Part shown: positions 8,961 through 16,312 of the stretch, piece after piece | How positions within the stretch are numbered: position 1 is the first letter of the stretch | How the letters are laid out: every line of letters begins with the position of its first letter | Source of the DNA: Nitrosopumilus sp. LS_AOA | GTDB lineage: Archaea; Thermoproteota; Nitrososphaeria; Nitrososphaerales; Nitrosopumilaceae | Assembly: GCA_001543015.1 (NCBI GenBank) | Contig: LFLC01000008.1 | Span: 1-64,000 of the forward strand | Direction of reading: 5' to 3' | Length of the DNA: 64,000 bases | Position numbers and translations under genes: made by a program | Notes under the pieces: generated by a model | What the model saw: the letters and a program-made list of their open reading frames with translations, nothing else | Database searches by the model: none | Told to the model about the DNA's origin: nothing

Positions 8961-9989
8961 ATGCCTAAACTCCATTTGCCTCTCTTACTTGGGTTTATTG
9001 CATTATTTGGAATTATTACATTTCCTCCAAATGCATTTGGAGCATATGTTCTTGAAGAAAGATGTCTGGGTGATGAGAATGCTAGAAAATTGGATTTTAG
9101 ATTAACTGTTGGTATTCAGGAATTTGATGAAATTTTCAAAGAAGCAGTAGTTTCTTTTGATATTGATGCTGAAGATGATGAAACAAATGAACCATTTGAA
9201 ATTCATATGAAACGATATCCGAATACTGGTGGAAGAACTATCAATGTGGGACAAGATGAAGAGCATGGAAATTATGAAGTAACTGAGAAAACTTTTACTA
9301 ATCATAGAGTGATTCCCAAATCTGTTTCTGAAATTAACATGTGGCCTTTTGAAGAATACACTATTCCAATTTTTCTGGAATTTAATGAGAATGTACAATT
9401 ATGTTATTATGATTCTGATGAAACCGATGGGGATATTCACATATACAAAGCAGGTTATTTTCCAGAAAATCCTAATTGGAAAGTTGATTTGACTTATTTT
9501 GTAAGTTCCCCTGCTGAAATAGAAGAAACAATACCTGGTGCAAAATCTTATTTTAATTCCTCTGTATTTAGATTTGATTCTGTTATTTCACATCCAGAAG
9601 GATATCAAACAAAACAGCTATTTTATGCAGCAATTGTTTTAGCCCCCATAATACTAATTATTGGTCATGCATTATTTGTCAGAACTGAAAAATTAAATTC
9701 ACATGTTACATTTTTTACAGGTATTTCAATTTTGATTCTAACTGGAATTGTAATGCTTTCTGCAATAACTCCTAGAGATCTTACGTGGTTAGAAGTAGTA
9801 TCAATTGGAAGTATTGCAACTTATGCCGTAGGGTTTTTTGTTTTTCTTGGAAAAAGACATCACACCATACAAAATGAAAATACAAGAAAAGAAATTGTAA
9901 AAAAGCAAAAAGAAGAAGAAAAAACCAAATGGGAACAAGATAGTGATAAACGACGAATTCAGGCACTGCCAAAAAAACTAGATGAGTAA
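8961..9989 (+). CDS. Exported membrane protein of unknown function
   Basis: From the ATG at 8961 the product has a clear signal peptide (LPLLLGFIALFGIITFPPNAFGA), an extracellular beta-rich domain of about 200 residues, three membrane helices (LFYAAIVLAPIILIIGHALFV, a TGISILILTGIVMLSAI helix and IGSIATYAVGFFVFLG), then a highly charged cytosolic tail (KEIVKKQKEEEKTKWEQ). The ORF track start at 8862 adds 33 residues (DHKTWKQICHATLYNSHYIL) before the signal peptide, which would be unusual for export, although that start is ATGA-coupled to a short ORF. No family was recognised. A surface receptor or scaffold role is possible but unproven. Confidence 0.75.
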   Translation: MPKLHLPLLLGFIALFGIITFPPNAFGAYVLEERCLGDENARKLDFRLTVGIQEFDEIFKEAVVSFDIDAEDDETNEPFEIHMKRYPNTGGRTINVGQDEEHGNYEVTEKTFTNHRVIPKSVSEINMWPFEEYTIPIFLEFNENVQLCYYDSDETDGDIHIYKAGYFPENPNWKVDLTYFVSSPAEIEETIPGAKSYFNSSVFRFDSVISHPEGYQTKQLFYAAIVLAPIILIIGHALFVRTEKLNSHVTFFTGISILILTGIVMLSAITPRDLTWLEVVSIGSIATYAVGFFVFLGKRHHTIQNENTRKEIVKKQKEEEKTKWEQDSDKRRIQALPKKLDE

Positions 9990-10069
9990 TTTAGAATTTT
10001 TAACATAAATGAAATGTCCATACACTTTGAGGAATTTTATGTTGTAGTGGTTTTTTTGACCATATCCAG

Positions 10070-10573
10070 TCAAGTCATCTGTGCTAACAATTTATGATAT
10101 TCATGAATCTGCCAAAATGCAAAAATACCATATGAAAGAAGTACTGCCAAAATATACCCAATTGTGATTGTAAATCTTTTTTCAAGTTTTGGCTCATTTC
10201 CAGATTTGTGTTTGAGTATCACAATCAAAAACCAAATCATGACTGCCACAACGTACACAGAAACTGCCAAAGAATAGTTTTCTGGATTTTTCATTATGAA
10301 TGAAAATATTACAACACTGGGAATGATGATCAAAAGAACCAATTGAATTGCTTCAAATTGTTCAAAAACAATTCCTTTTGATTTATTCCTAATTGCGAAT
10401 AATGAACCTCCTATCAAGGCCATGGCAATGGTTGTGAGAATATGTTTGAGATCTGAATCCAGTTCACCAAACTCTTGTGATAAATGAAAAAGCGGATTGA
10501 AATAAGCTACGAGTACCACAATTAATACAGTCAATAAAACTACAATGATGCTAATTTTGTTCTTTTTTTCCAC
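10070..10573 (-). CDS. Four-helix membrane protein of unknown function
   Basis: The 167-residue protein has about four hydrophobic helices: IIVVLLTVLIVVLVAYF, TTIAMALIGGSLFAI, LVLLIIIPSVVIFSFIM with AVSVYVVAVMIWFLIVIL, and ITIGYILAVLLSYGIFAFW. Charged loops separate them. No family was recognised. It is convergent with the preceding gene and divergent from the metalloprotease. Confidence 0.7.
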   Translation of the reverse strand: MEKKNKISIIVVLLTVLIVVLVAYFNPLFHLSQEFGELDSDLKHILTTIAMALIGGSLFAIRNKSKGIVFEQFEAIQLVLLIIIPSVVIFSFIMKNPENYSLAVSVYVVAVMIWFLIVILKHKSGNEPKLEKRFTITIGYILAVLLSYGIFAFWQIHEYHKLLAQMT

Positions 10574-10878
10574 ATTTCACAAACTCATATTATCATTATA
10601 AAGATTTTCCAACAAATCAAACTCTCAAATACTTCCTAGACGTTAACACAATTTCATTCACAAAGAGTGGGCGTTCTCTTTTTACTGATTGTCGATAGTT
10701 TCTTTTGTAAAAAATCCTCATAGAGAATTGAATAATCACTTTAACACCATCATAGAGTGTTATATTATCAGTTTACAACTCAGCACTAAGGAAAATATAC
10801 TATAATAATAATAATTAATCATAGTTATTATCAATTGTATGAAATACTAATGTACTTGAAATATTTACTAATCATAAT
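10574..10878. promoter_or_regulatory. 305-nt divergent intergenic region with a hairpin and a shared 14-mer
   Basis: No gene is seen. Noted elements are a perfect 6-bp hairpin AAAGAG-tgggcgtt-CTCTTT (10662-10681); the 14-mer ttaacaccatcata (10741-10754), which recurs upstream of the HTH gene at 12309-12322; and AT-rich runs with TATA-like segments within 80 nt of the metalloprotease start. Since the flanking genes diverge, the hairpin is more likely a regulatory site or leader structure than a terminator. Confidence 0.4.
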
Positions 10879-12066
10879 ATGAAATTTTTTGCAATATTAT
10901 TTGGATTACTATTGTTAGGTTCAATTTATGGAATTCATGAATCATTTGCTGAATCTGAATTGTTTACAGTAGCAGCTAGGGATTATGAAAGGAAATATAT
11001 CTCACTAATTGCGGGAGATGAAATAGAATATGTTGTGAATGTTTCAGGAGGTAAAAATAATGACATTGAATTTACCATCTATTATCCAAATGGACATGAT
11101 GATGGTGGAGGTATGATTTATGATAAATTTAGTGATGGATTTACTGCTCAAAATTCTGGAACCTATGTGTTTGAGTTTGATAGTCCTTCATTACTTACCA
11201 ACAAGAGTGTAAAATTTTCTTATGAGATTACAAAGAACACGTATTATGTTTATGTTAGTGACTTGCCAAACTATGCTGGAAATTATGCTGGAAATGTGAT
11301 ATATGATGCAACTGAATTCTGGAAAGAGAATCTACCAAAGAAAAATTTCTATATTACAGAAACAAAAAATGATGCAGATATTATAATTAATTGGGTACGG
11401 GATTTTGGAGGATTTAACGATCACATTGGTTATTCATACATTAGATTAATTGAGGTTGGTTTGGGAGATAGTAACTGTTATGATACATGGAAAGAATATG
11501 ACTCTAATTACATAACCACAATAATGGCACATGAAATTGGGCATGCCATAGGATTTGAACATAGTGATAATCCTAAGGCACTCATGTATCCAACAATAAA
11601 TCCTGATTTGAAAAGATATGGTTCACCATGTGTTTCCCCTCAATCATTGGAACGTACAGTTGAAAGTATCCAATCAATTTCACAGATTCCATCAAAATCT
11701 GCAGGGGGTTGTCTAATTGCTACTGCAATATATGGATCAGAGCTAGCACCACAAGTTCAACAACTAAGGGAATTACGAGATAATTCATTATTACAAACAG
11801 AATCAGGAACAAATTTTATGGAAATGTTCAATAATGTCTACTATACATTTTCCCCGACCATTGCAGATTATCAAAGAGAACATCCTTTTTTCAAAGAAGC
11901 AGTAAAGATTGCAATTACTCCAATGATTACTAGTTTATCAATTCTAAATTATGTTGAAATGGATTCAGAAGAATCAGTATTAGGATATGGAATTAGTTTG
12001 ATTTTACTTAATGGTATGATGTATGTTGGAATTCCAATTCTTGCAATAATGAGGTTTAGAAAATGA
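10879..12066 (+). CDS. Secreted matrixin-like zinc metalloprotease with CFI-box type C-terminal domain
   Basis: The 395-residue protein begins with a signal peptide (FFAILFGLLLLGSIYGIHESFA). An ectodomain follows, then a metzincin zinc site HEIGHAIGFEH near residue 217 and a Met-turn ALMYP, which together indicate a matrixin-like peptidase. Residues 276-395 form a separate module that opens GGCLIATAIYGSELAPQVQQLRELRDN and ends with a hydrophobic helix and basic tail (YVGIPILAIMRFRK). This matches the CFI-box C-terminal domain concept and is nearly the same as the end of the protein at 51490. The module probably anchors or sorts the enzyme at the cell surface. Its targets are unknown. Confidence 0.85.
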   Translation: MKFFAILFGLLLLGSIYGIHESFAESELFTVAARDYERKYISLIAGDEIEYVVNVSGGKNNDIEFTIYYPNGHDDGGGMIYDKFSDGFTAQNSGTYVFEFDSPSLLTNKSVKFSYEITKNTYYVYVSDLPNYAGNYAGNVIYDATEFWKENLPKKNFYITETKNDADIIINWVRDFGGFNDHIGYSYIRLIEVGLGDSNCYDTWKEYDSNYITTIMAHEIGHAIGFEHSDNPKALMYPTINPDLKRYGSPCVSPQSLERTVESIQSISQIPSKSAGGCLIATAIYGSELAPQVQQLRELRDNSLLQTESGTNFMEMFNNVYYTFSPTIADYQREHPFFKEAVKIAITPMITSLSILNYVEMDSEESVLGYGISLILLNGMMYVGIPILAIMRFRK

Positions 12067-12070
12067 ATGA

Positions 12071-12241
12071 TATGCACCTCTTGGCCCATGGAAAAGACAA
12101 TCAATTCCATTACCAATATCATCCCAATATGAAAAAGTAATTGCAGAATTTAATGAATACTTTAATCAAGAAATGATACTAATTAATGATGATACACTAC
12201 AGCAAGAAATAGACATACTAAACAAGCTAGATAATTATTAA
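12071..12241 (+). pseudogene. Start-less coding remnant (about 56 codons)
   Basis: An open frame reads APLGPWKRQSIPLPISSQYEKVIAEF and continues to LQQEIDILNKLDNY before a stop at 12239-12241. It has protein-like composition but is preceded directly by an in-frame TGA, and its only in-frame ATG lies about 35 codons in, which would leave just a short tail. It begins 5 nt after the metalloprotease stop in another frame. It is most likely the 3' end of a decayed gene. The overlapping 25-codon ORF from 12063 in another frame looks less protein-like. Confidence 0.4.
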
Positions 12242-12385
12242 ATTTACATTAATACTTTAGATCAATATGGTTTTAGTCTGGATTTGAGTTCCAAAAATGG
12301 TTTTTGAGTTAACACCATCATATTGACTTATGAGGTGCGGTATTTCTCAAAAATGATAATAATACCCAATTAAGTTATAGTTATA

Positions 12386-12667
12386 ATGAATAAGCAATTA
12401 CAAGATCTTTTTAAATCTGAAGAACTATTTTTAATTCTTCATACAATCATGCATAATCCAAATTGTAGTACTGGTACAATTCTAAAAAGGACAAAAATTT
12501 CCAAAACTAGTACCCATAGACATTTACAGAAATTAGAAAATATGGATGTAATTATAAAATTCAAAGAAGAAAAGAATCTTAAACATAAGCGAAGTTATAG
12601 ATATAGATCAAATATTAAGAAATTACAGATTACACTAACCAAAGATAAATTTTCCATTATCACTTGA
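12386..12667 (+). CDS. Small winged-helix DNA-binding regulator
   Basis: The 93-residue protein has an N-terminal helix pair followed by a helix-turn-helix (NCSTGTILKRTKISKTSTHRHLQKLENMDVI) and a basic wing (KEEKNLKHKRSYRYRS), as in ArsR/MarR-like archaeal regulators. It is a single domain with no visible ligand domain. The 14-mer ttaacaccatcata occurs 64 nt before its start and also upstream of the metalloprotease gene, which makes it a weak candidate for its own site. Confidence 0.8.
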   Translation: MNKQLQDLFKSEELFLILHTIMHNPNCSTGTILKRTKISKTSTHRHLQKLENMDVIIKFKEEKNLKHKRSYRYRSNIKKLQITLTKDKFSIIT

Positions 12668-12806
12668 AATTGCAGTTTTTCTTAATAGTGAAAATCAAAA
12701 TTAATGCTAATCAAATTCTTGAAAAGAAAACATACGGAAAAATACTAGTGAATAAAATACTTTTTTACAAGTGGAATTATTATTCTAGTTCAAATTTCTA
12801 ACAATT

Positions 12807-12877
12807 GATTTCCTCGAGGGGTTTGTATCAAAAAGTGTAGACCCCAAGAGTTTTAGGCGTACTGACAGCAGGAAATC
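12807..12877. ncRNA. Candidate structured RNA: nested inverted repeats in a convergent gap
   Basis: The outer arms GATTTCCT (12807-12814) and AGGAAATC (12870-12877) are perfect 8-nt complements. Nested inside them are GGGGT (12818-12822) and ACCCC (12841-12845), with an 18-nt loop. This gives a 71-nt, relatively GC-rich element in an otherwise AT-rich 271-nt gap between convergent genes. No T-loop or anticodon arm fits, so it is not a tRNA. It could be a small RNA, a bidirectional terminator or a remnant of a mobile element end. The strand is unknown. Confidence 0.4.
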
Positions 12878-12938
12878 ACTAATAAAAATCAAAAATTATG
12901 ATAATAGATATCAGATATTCTATTGTCATGTAATTAGA

Positions 12939-14363
12939 TCAACATTCCAATATTTCTACATCTAATGCGTTGGGTTCTTTGATTTTGATACCATTCTTGT
13001 AAGTAGAGAAATATTTTTTGGTCTTCTTTAATTCTGTTTTTAATTTTTTTATTCCTTCTATAGTGTATGTTTTATCTATCAATTTAGATAAATCGTCTCC
13101 ATTATTCTTTTTTAAAATAATTAATGTGAAAATGATTAATCTTGCACAATTGAGTACAAATAGCTCAACGAATTTTGGCGTCAACCCATGTTTATTTTTA
13201 CCGTCGTTCTTGGGTTTTTTTGTTGAAGTTCCATGAAAGTAATTACTTCTCCATGTATATGCTATCTTTAGTATTTGTTCGGTATCTTTATGCCTAATTC
13301 CAAGATAATACAAAAAAATAGAAGTTCTCCTTACAAATCTAGCTGTTGAATCATCATGTTCTTTGATTAACAATCCATTAATTATTTTTACTGCATATGG
13401 TGTGATTTCTGTACGAAAAGATCCTAAATTTTTTACTGCATTATGGTAAGTATTCAAAGCAATTCCAAGTTGATTTTTTTCTCCAAAATTTATTGGGTTA
13501 AAATCTAAATCTTTGTAATTTTTATTTACAAAATCAAGTGTGTTTCTTAAAAACAATACATCTTTTTTAGTAAACTTTGTTTTATAGTGTGAATTCACAC
13601 GCTCGATCATATAACCAGTTGGAATCATATCAAAATAATCAAAAGCTGTAGAATATATCCAGGTAGTATCGATACGACCAATCTTGAATACAGAAATAAT
13701 AAAATGCAGAATCTCCGTTAAGACAAGATGGTTATCACCACCATTTTTTTGTAAGAATGTTAGTTCAATGACTGCGTTTGAATTATGAAATACTGAATCA
13801 AAATTAGTTTCTTCTGCATCCATTTTTATATTATTAAAATCTCTTTGTTTGGGCTTTCTTATGACTAACGAATCATTAATTTTATAATTTCCTTGAGGTT
13901 TCCATCCTGCTGAAAATTCTTTTAAACTAGATGTTGTACCCTCTTTCTTTAAGATTTTAAAAAACCCAACTGTAATTTCCCTAATTTCATCAGTGGTAAC
14001 TTTTTTGTAAAAAACATAAGGGATAAATTTTGAGATGAAATTATAAAAACTGAAATAGGTATCAGAGTTCAACAATTCCACATGTTTAGCATATCGCTTG
14101 TAAAATGAAGAATTCATAATATGTCTTTGAAATGCCCATTTCGTTCTGTTCCAATTCTCTTCTGATTTTTTGTTAGAAAAATACACAATAGATCGATTTA
14201 ACGGTTTGGCATATTTTATTTTTGAATAGTGAAAATACTTTTTTTCTAGAGAGCAGGAATTTTCTTTGATGGAAGCAACAGTTTCAACAATTTGTTTTAG
14301 TTTGTCAAATAGATCTTTTTCATTACATTTAATCCCAGTTTTTGATTTAATATTTTCTACCAT
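12939..14363 (-). CDS. HEPN-type protein, putative RNase of a defence or stress system
   Basis: The product has 474 residues. The C-terminal third contains RTSIFLYYLGIRHKDTEQILKIAYTWRSNYFHG followed by a helix (FVELFVLNCARLIIFTLIIL). The RSNYFH sequence fits the RX4-6H catalytic motif of HEPN ribonucleases, in the arrangement seen in Apea-like HEPN proteins. The first 300 residues are helical and lysine-rich with no recognised domain. Such proteins in archaea often act in defence or as toxins; here no clear antitoxin (nucleotidyltransferase) adjoins it. The nearest gene is the winged-helix regulator at 14433 on the same strand, 69 nt upstream. Confidence 0.7.
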   Translation of the reverse strand: MVENIKSKTGIKCNEKDLFDKLKQIVETVASIKENSCSLEKKYFHYSKIKYAKPLNRSIVYFSNKKSEENWNRTKWAFQRHIMNSSFYKRYAKHVELLNSDTYFSFYNFISKFIPYVFYKKVTTDEIREITVGFFKILKKEGTTSSLKEFSAGWKPQGNYKINDSLVIRKPKQRDFNNIKMDAEETNFDSVFHNSNAVIELTFLQKNGGDNHLVLTEILHFIISVFKIGRIDTTWIYSTAFDYFDMIPTGYMIERVNSHYKTKFTKKDVLFLRNTLDFVNKNYKDLDFNPINFGEKNQLGIALNTYHNAVKNLGSFRTEITPYAVKIINGLLIKEHDDSTARFVRRTSIFLYYLGIRHKDTEQILKIAYTWRSNYFHGTSTKKPKNDGKNKHGLTPKFVELFVLNCARLIIFTLIILKKNNGDDLSKLIDKTYTIEGIKKLKTELKKTKKYFSTYKNGIKIKEPNALDVEILEC

Positions 14364-14432
14364 CTTAATTTCCCATTATCATTTATAGTTGATTTAATGT
14401 ATATTAACAAAAATGGTAAAGACCAGTTACAA

Positions 14433-14819
14433 TCAAGAATGAAGTGTTGACTTCAATTTTGTATGATCTACTGAGTCTTCTATTTTTTCAGAAACCATCG
14501 TTGGTTCTGTTATCGTATCTAGATTTGCTTCTACTGCGTGCATAACATATTTGAATAGGCTTTCCCCCATTCCCGTATCTAGATTTGCAGTATACATTTT
14601 ATTTCTGGAACTAGTTCGTATACTTTTGATCAGTTTTTCTTCTTTCAATACAGGTAACACTCGTTGTAATGTTCGAGATGGAACACCAGACAGTTGGGCG
14701 ATATCGGATTCTGAATAGTCGAATTCTCTATTTAGAAATAGAAAATCCAACACTTTTGCGGATGGACTTCTGAATAACCTTGTCAGTGGTAAGGCTTCTT
14801 CAATGCTTTGACTTGTCAT
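14433..14819 (-). CDS. Winged-helix transcriptional regulator
   Basis: The 128-residue protein has an N-terminal winged-helix fold: PSAKVLDFLFLNREFDYSESDIAQLSGVPSRTLQRVLPVLKEEKLIKSIR, with the recognition helix near SGVPSRTLQRVL. The C-terminal part lacks an obvious ligand domain. It is divergent from the gene at 14942. A 14-nt perfect palindrome touches its start codon, and a second type of dyad lies upstream of its TATA-like box, so autoregulation is likely. Confidence 0.82.
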   Translation of the reverse strand: MTSQSIEEALPLTRLFRSPSAKVLDFLFLNREFDYSESDIAQLSGVPSRTLQRVLPVLKEEKLIKSIRTSSRNKMYTANLDTGMGESLFKYVMHAVEANLDTITEPTMVSEKIEDSVDHTKLKSTLHS

Positions 14820-14833
14820 GTTATAGCTATAAC
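14820..14833. promoter_or_regulatory. Perfect palindrome GTTATAGCTATAAC abutting the regulator start codon
   Basis: This 14-nt perfect palindrome lies immediately before the ATG (read on minus) of the winged-helix gene at 14433. It sits where a repressor would block transcription start or early elongation of a leaderless transcript. It is probably bound by that regulator itself; this is inference from position and symmetry. Confidence 0.55.
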
Positions 14834-14840
14834 ATTAATC

Positions 14841-14850
14841 TATTATAAGG
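14841..14850 (-). promoter_or_regulatory. TATA-like box for the winged-helix gene
   Basis: On the minus strand this reads ccttataata. It is centred about 26 nt before the ATG at 14819, the spacing expected for a leaderless archaeal transcript. The dyad GCCAGTTATGGC lies directly upstream, where the BRE and activator sites are found. Confidence 0.5.
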
Positions 14851-14853
14851 TTT

Positions 14854-14865
14854 GCCAGTTATGGC
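14854..14865. promoter_or_regulatory. Operator-like dyad GCCAnTTATGGC, copy 1
   Basis: GCCAGTTATGGC has arms GCCA/TGGC around a 4-nt centre. It sits directly upstream of the minus-strand TATA-like box. A second copy (GCCAATTATGGC) lies 43 nt away upstream of the plus-strand TATA-like box, about four DNA turns apart. Confidence 0.55.
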
Positions 14866-14896
14866 TGATCATACAGCTTAAGGTTCTATTAGGCAC

Positions 14897-14908
14897 GCCA
14901 ATTATGGC
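14897..14908. promoter_or_regulatory. Operator-like dyad GCCAnTTATGGC, copy 2
   Basis: GCCAATTATGGC is identical to copy 1 except for one central base. It abuts the TATA-like sequence ctttattaag (14911-14920) that is about 25 nt upstream of the ATG at 14942. The position suggests an activator or BRE-blocking site for the divergent gene. Confidence 0.55.
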
Positions 14909-14921
14909 AATCTTTATTAAG

Positions 14922-14939
14922 CTGAGTGGCGTAACTCAG
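14922..14939. promoter_or_regulatory. Inverted repeat CTGAGT-ggcgta-ACTCAG just before the start codon of the 14942 gene
   Basis: A perfect 6-bp inverted repeat with a 6-nt centre ends two bases before the ATG at 14942. It overlaps the expected transcription start and mirrors the palindrome at the other promoter. It may be a repressor site or, if transcribed, a start-codon hairpin. Confidence 0.45.
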
Positions 14940-14941
14940 GC

Positions 14942-15673
14942 ATGACGCAGACCGTGATATTTTGGAAACAAAGGATCCTTGAATATTTGGTTGCTCGTTC
15001 TCGCCATATCGTATATAGAACTTCATTTGAACGTGAAATGGAAAGACAGTATTCACGTTTTATTGACGATAACTACCATCTTGCTCTTCAAGAATTAAGG
15101 GATGAAGAAATATTGTATGAACGGAATATGGGAGGTTATCTTGAAACCTCATTATACATCATACAAAAGAAAGATAAAATTAGATATTATTTACGAATGA
15201 CTCCTAATGATGTTCGAGCTGAAATCATACAACCATCTTCTAAGGAATTAAAAGGATTGAAAATTATTTTTGATAGCTCAAGTGAAAGAAAATATCCTAA
15301 TCAGGGGATTTATTATTACTGTAAGAAAATTAAAGATCCTACTTTTTGGGTTGTCTTGATCAAACATTCTCCAATTAAAAAAGCAACCAAGGTTATCCTT
15401 GGATCCAATTTAGATGATTCTTCAAGAATTTCAAAAATTAAGAGAGCAACAAAATTAGTTTCACGTCTAAATAATCATAAAGATTTTGTAAGGAAAAAAG
15501 TAGAAGATATTGAACAAGCAGCATGTGGAAATAATAGAATTCCATCAAAATGCGCTTTTGATGTTTTTGTTCATGAAGGATTTTTAGAGATTACAGGACA
15601 AAAAGGATTATCTAAAAAATTTAGATTAGCTACTATTGAAAAGAAAACAGATATTGATGATAAAGGACAATAA
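14942..15673 (+). CDS. Protein of unknown function with a possible N-terminal winged helix
   Basis: The product has 243 residues. The first 75 (ILEYLVARSRHIVYR ... LALQELRDEEILYERNMGGYLETSLYII) read like a winged-helix unit with a beta wing. The remainder (LKGLKIIFDSSSERKYPNQGIYYYCKK ... FDVFVHEGFLEITGQKG) alternates strands and helices with no catalytic motif I recognise. It shares the dyad-rich promoter region with the divergent regulator, so the two probably form one regulatory unit. The next gene follows 27 nt downstream. Confidence 0.7.
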   Translation: MTQTVIFWKQRILEYLVARSRHIVYRTSFEREMERQYSRFIDDNYHLALQELRDEEILYERNMGGYLETSLYIIQKKDKIRYYLRMTPNDVRAEIIQPSSKELKGLKIIFDSSSERKYPNQGIYYYCKKIKDPTFWVVLIKHSPIKKATKVILGSNLDDSSRISKIKRATKLVSRLNNHKDFVRKKVEDIEQAACGNNRIPSKCAFDVFVHEGFLEITGQKGLSKKFRLATIEKKTDIDDKGQ

Positions 15674-15700
15674 TAATCATTAACAGTGTGATGAAATATT

Positions 15701-15982
15701 ATGAATGCTGACTCTCACACACCAAAAGAAATAGCTGGTTCCATCATCTTGGGAATAATTGTAAGTTTTATAATTACATATTTTTTTGGAATTGAACTTG
15801 ATGAAACACTAAAAATAATTATCACTATAGTCCCTCCTGTTATTGTTTCTTTGTGGGCTGTAAAATCTAAAAGATTTACTGCGGTTAGATTGTGGAGTAT
15901 AATTAGTCATGGAGCCACATATGGGTTTATCAATTTAGTTGCAGAAAATACTTTTTTTGAAGGATTAGAATCTGTAGTCTAA
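15701..15982 (+). CDS. Small three-helix membrane protein
   Basis: The 93-residue product has hydrophobic segments IAGSIILGIIVSFIITYFFGI, IIITIVPPVIVSLWAV and a weaker C-terminal one (SHGATYGFINLVAENTF). It is close behind the 14942 gene and likely co-transcribed. No family was recognised. Confidence 0.65.
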   Translation: MNADSHTPKEIAGSIILGIIVSFIITYFFGIELDETLKIIITIVPPVIVSLWAVKSKRFTAVRLWSIISHGATYGFINLVAENTFFEGLESVV

Positions 15983-16312
15983 TATTTAATATAGGTTACA
16001 ATTTCAATTTGAAAATTTAGTATCCTAACTACTTCGATTCCCTCATAGGGTTTAACTCAAATAGTTGATTCCCTTAGTATTATTAACAACTTTTAATTTT
16101 TGACGATAATCAGACATATGGAAAAATGCTAAGATAAAAGATAATTAATGACAAGTACGCATATTTCGATTACACTTTAAGAGATAAATTAATACATATT
16201 CTTTGCATGGAACAATAAGAAAATGTTTCAAATCTAATATTTTGTAAATGTTTTGTTGAAAAAATACCGTTATAAAGTTTAATATATTGAGTTTTGATTT
16301 ATCGATCGAACG
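15983..16312. promoter_or_regulatory. 330-nt intergenic region with a hairpin and the promoter of the acyl-CoA synthetase gene
   Basis: No gene is seen. Near its left end is a nested dyad: AACTA (16027-16031) with TAGTT (16062-16066) around the hairpin CCCT-cat-AGGG (16040-16050), which overlaps the motif TTCGATTCCCTC (16033-16044). At the right end, ccgttataaag (16268-16278) looks like a BRE/TATA box about 37-40 nt before the ATG at 16313, giving a short leader. The remaining sequence is AT-rich without clear structure. Confidence 0.45.

Noticed and set aside
10662-10681. Hairpin followed by T residues, like a terminator
   Set aside because: Both flanking genes point away from it, so a terminator has no transcript to end. 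Kept only as a possible regulatory hairpin.
12063-12140. 25-codon ORF overlapping the metalloprotease stop as ATGA
   Set aside because: The other frame at the same place (APLGPWKRQS...) is longer and more protein-like, so this one is probably a shadow.
15687-15711. GTGATGA followed by CTGA, like C/D box guide RNA boxes
   Set aside because: Spacing is too short for a complete C/D RNA, no second C'/D pair follows and the CTGA lies inside the coding sequence at 15701.
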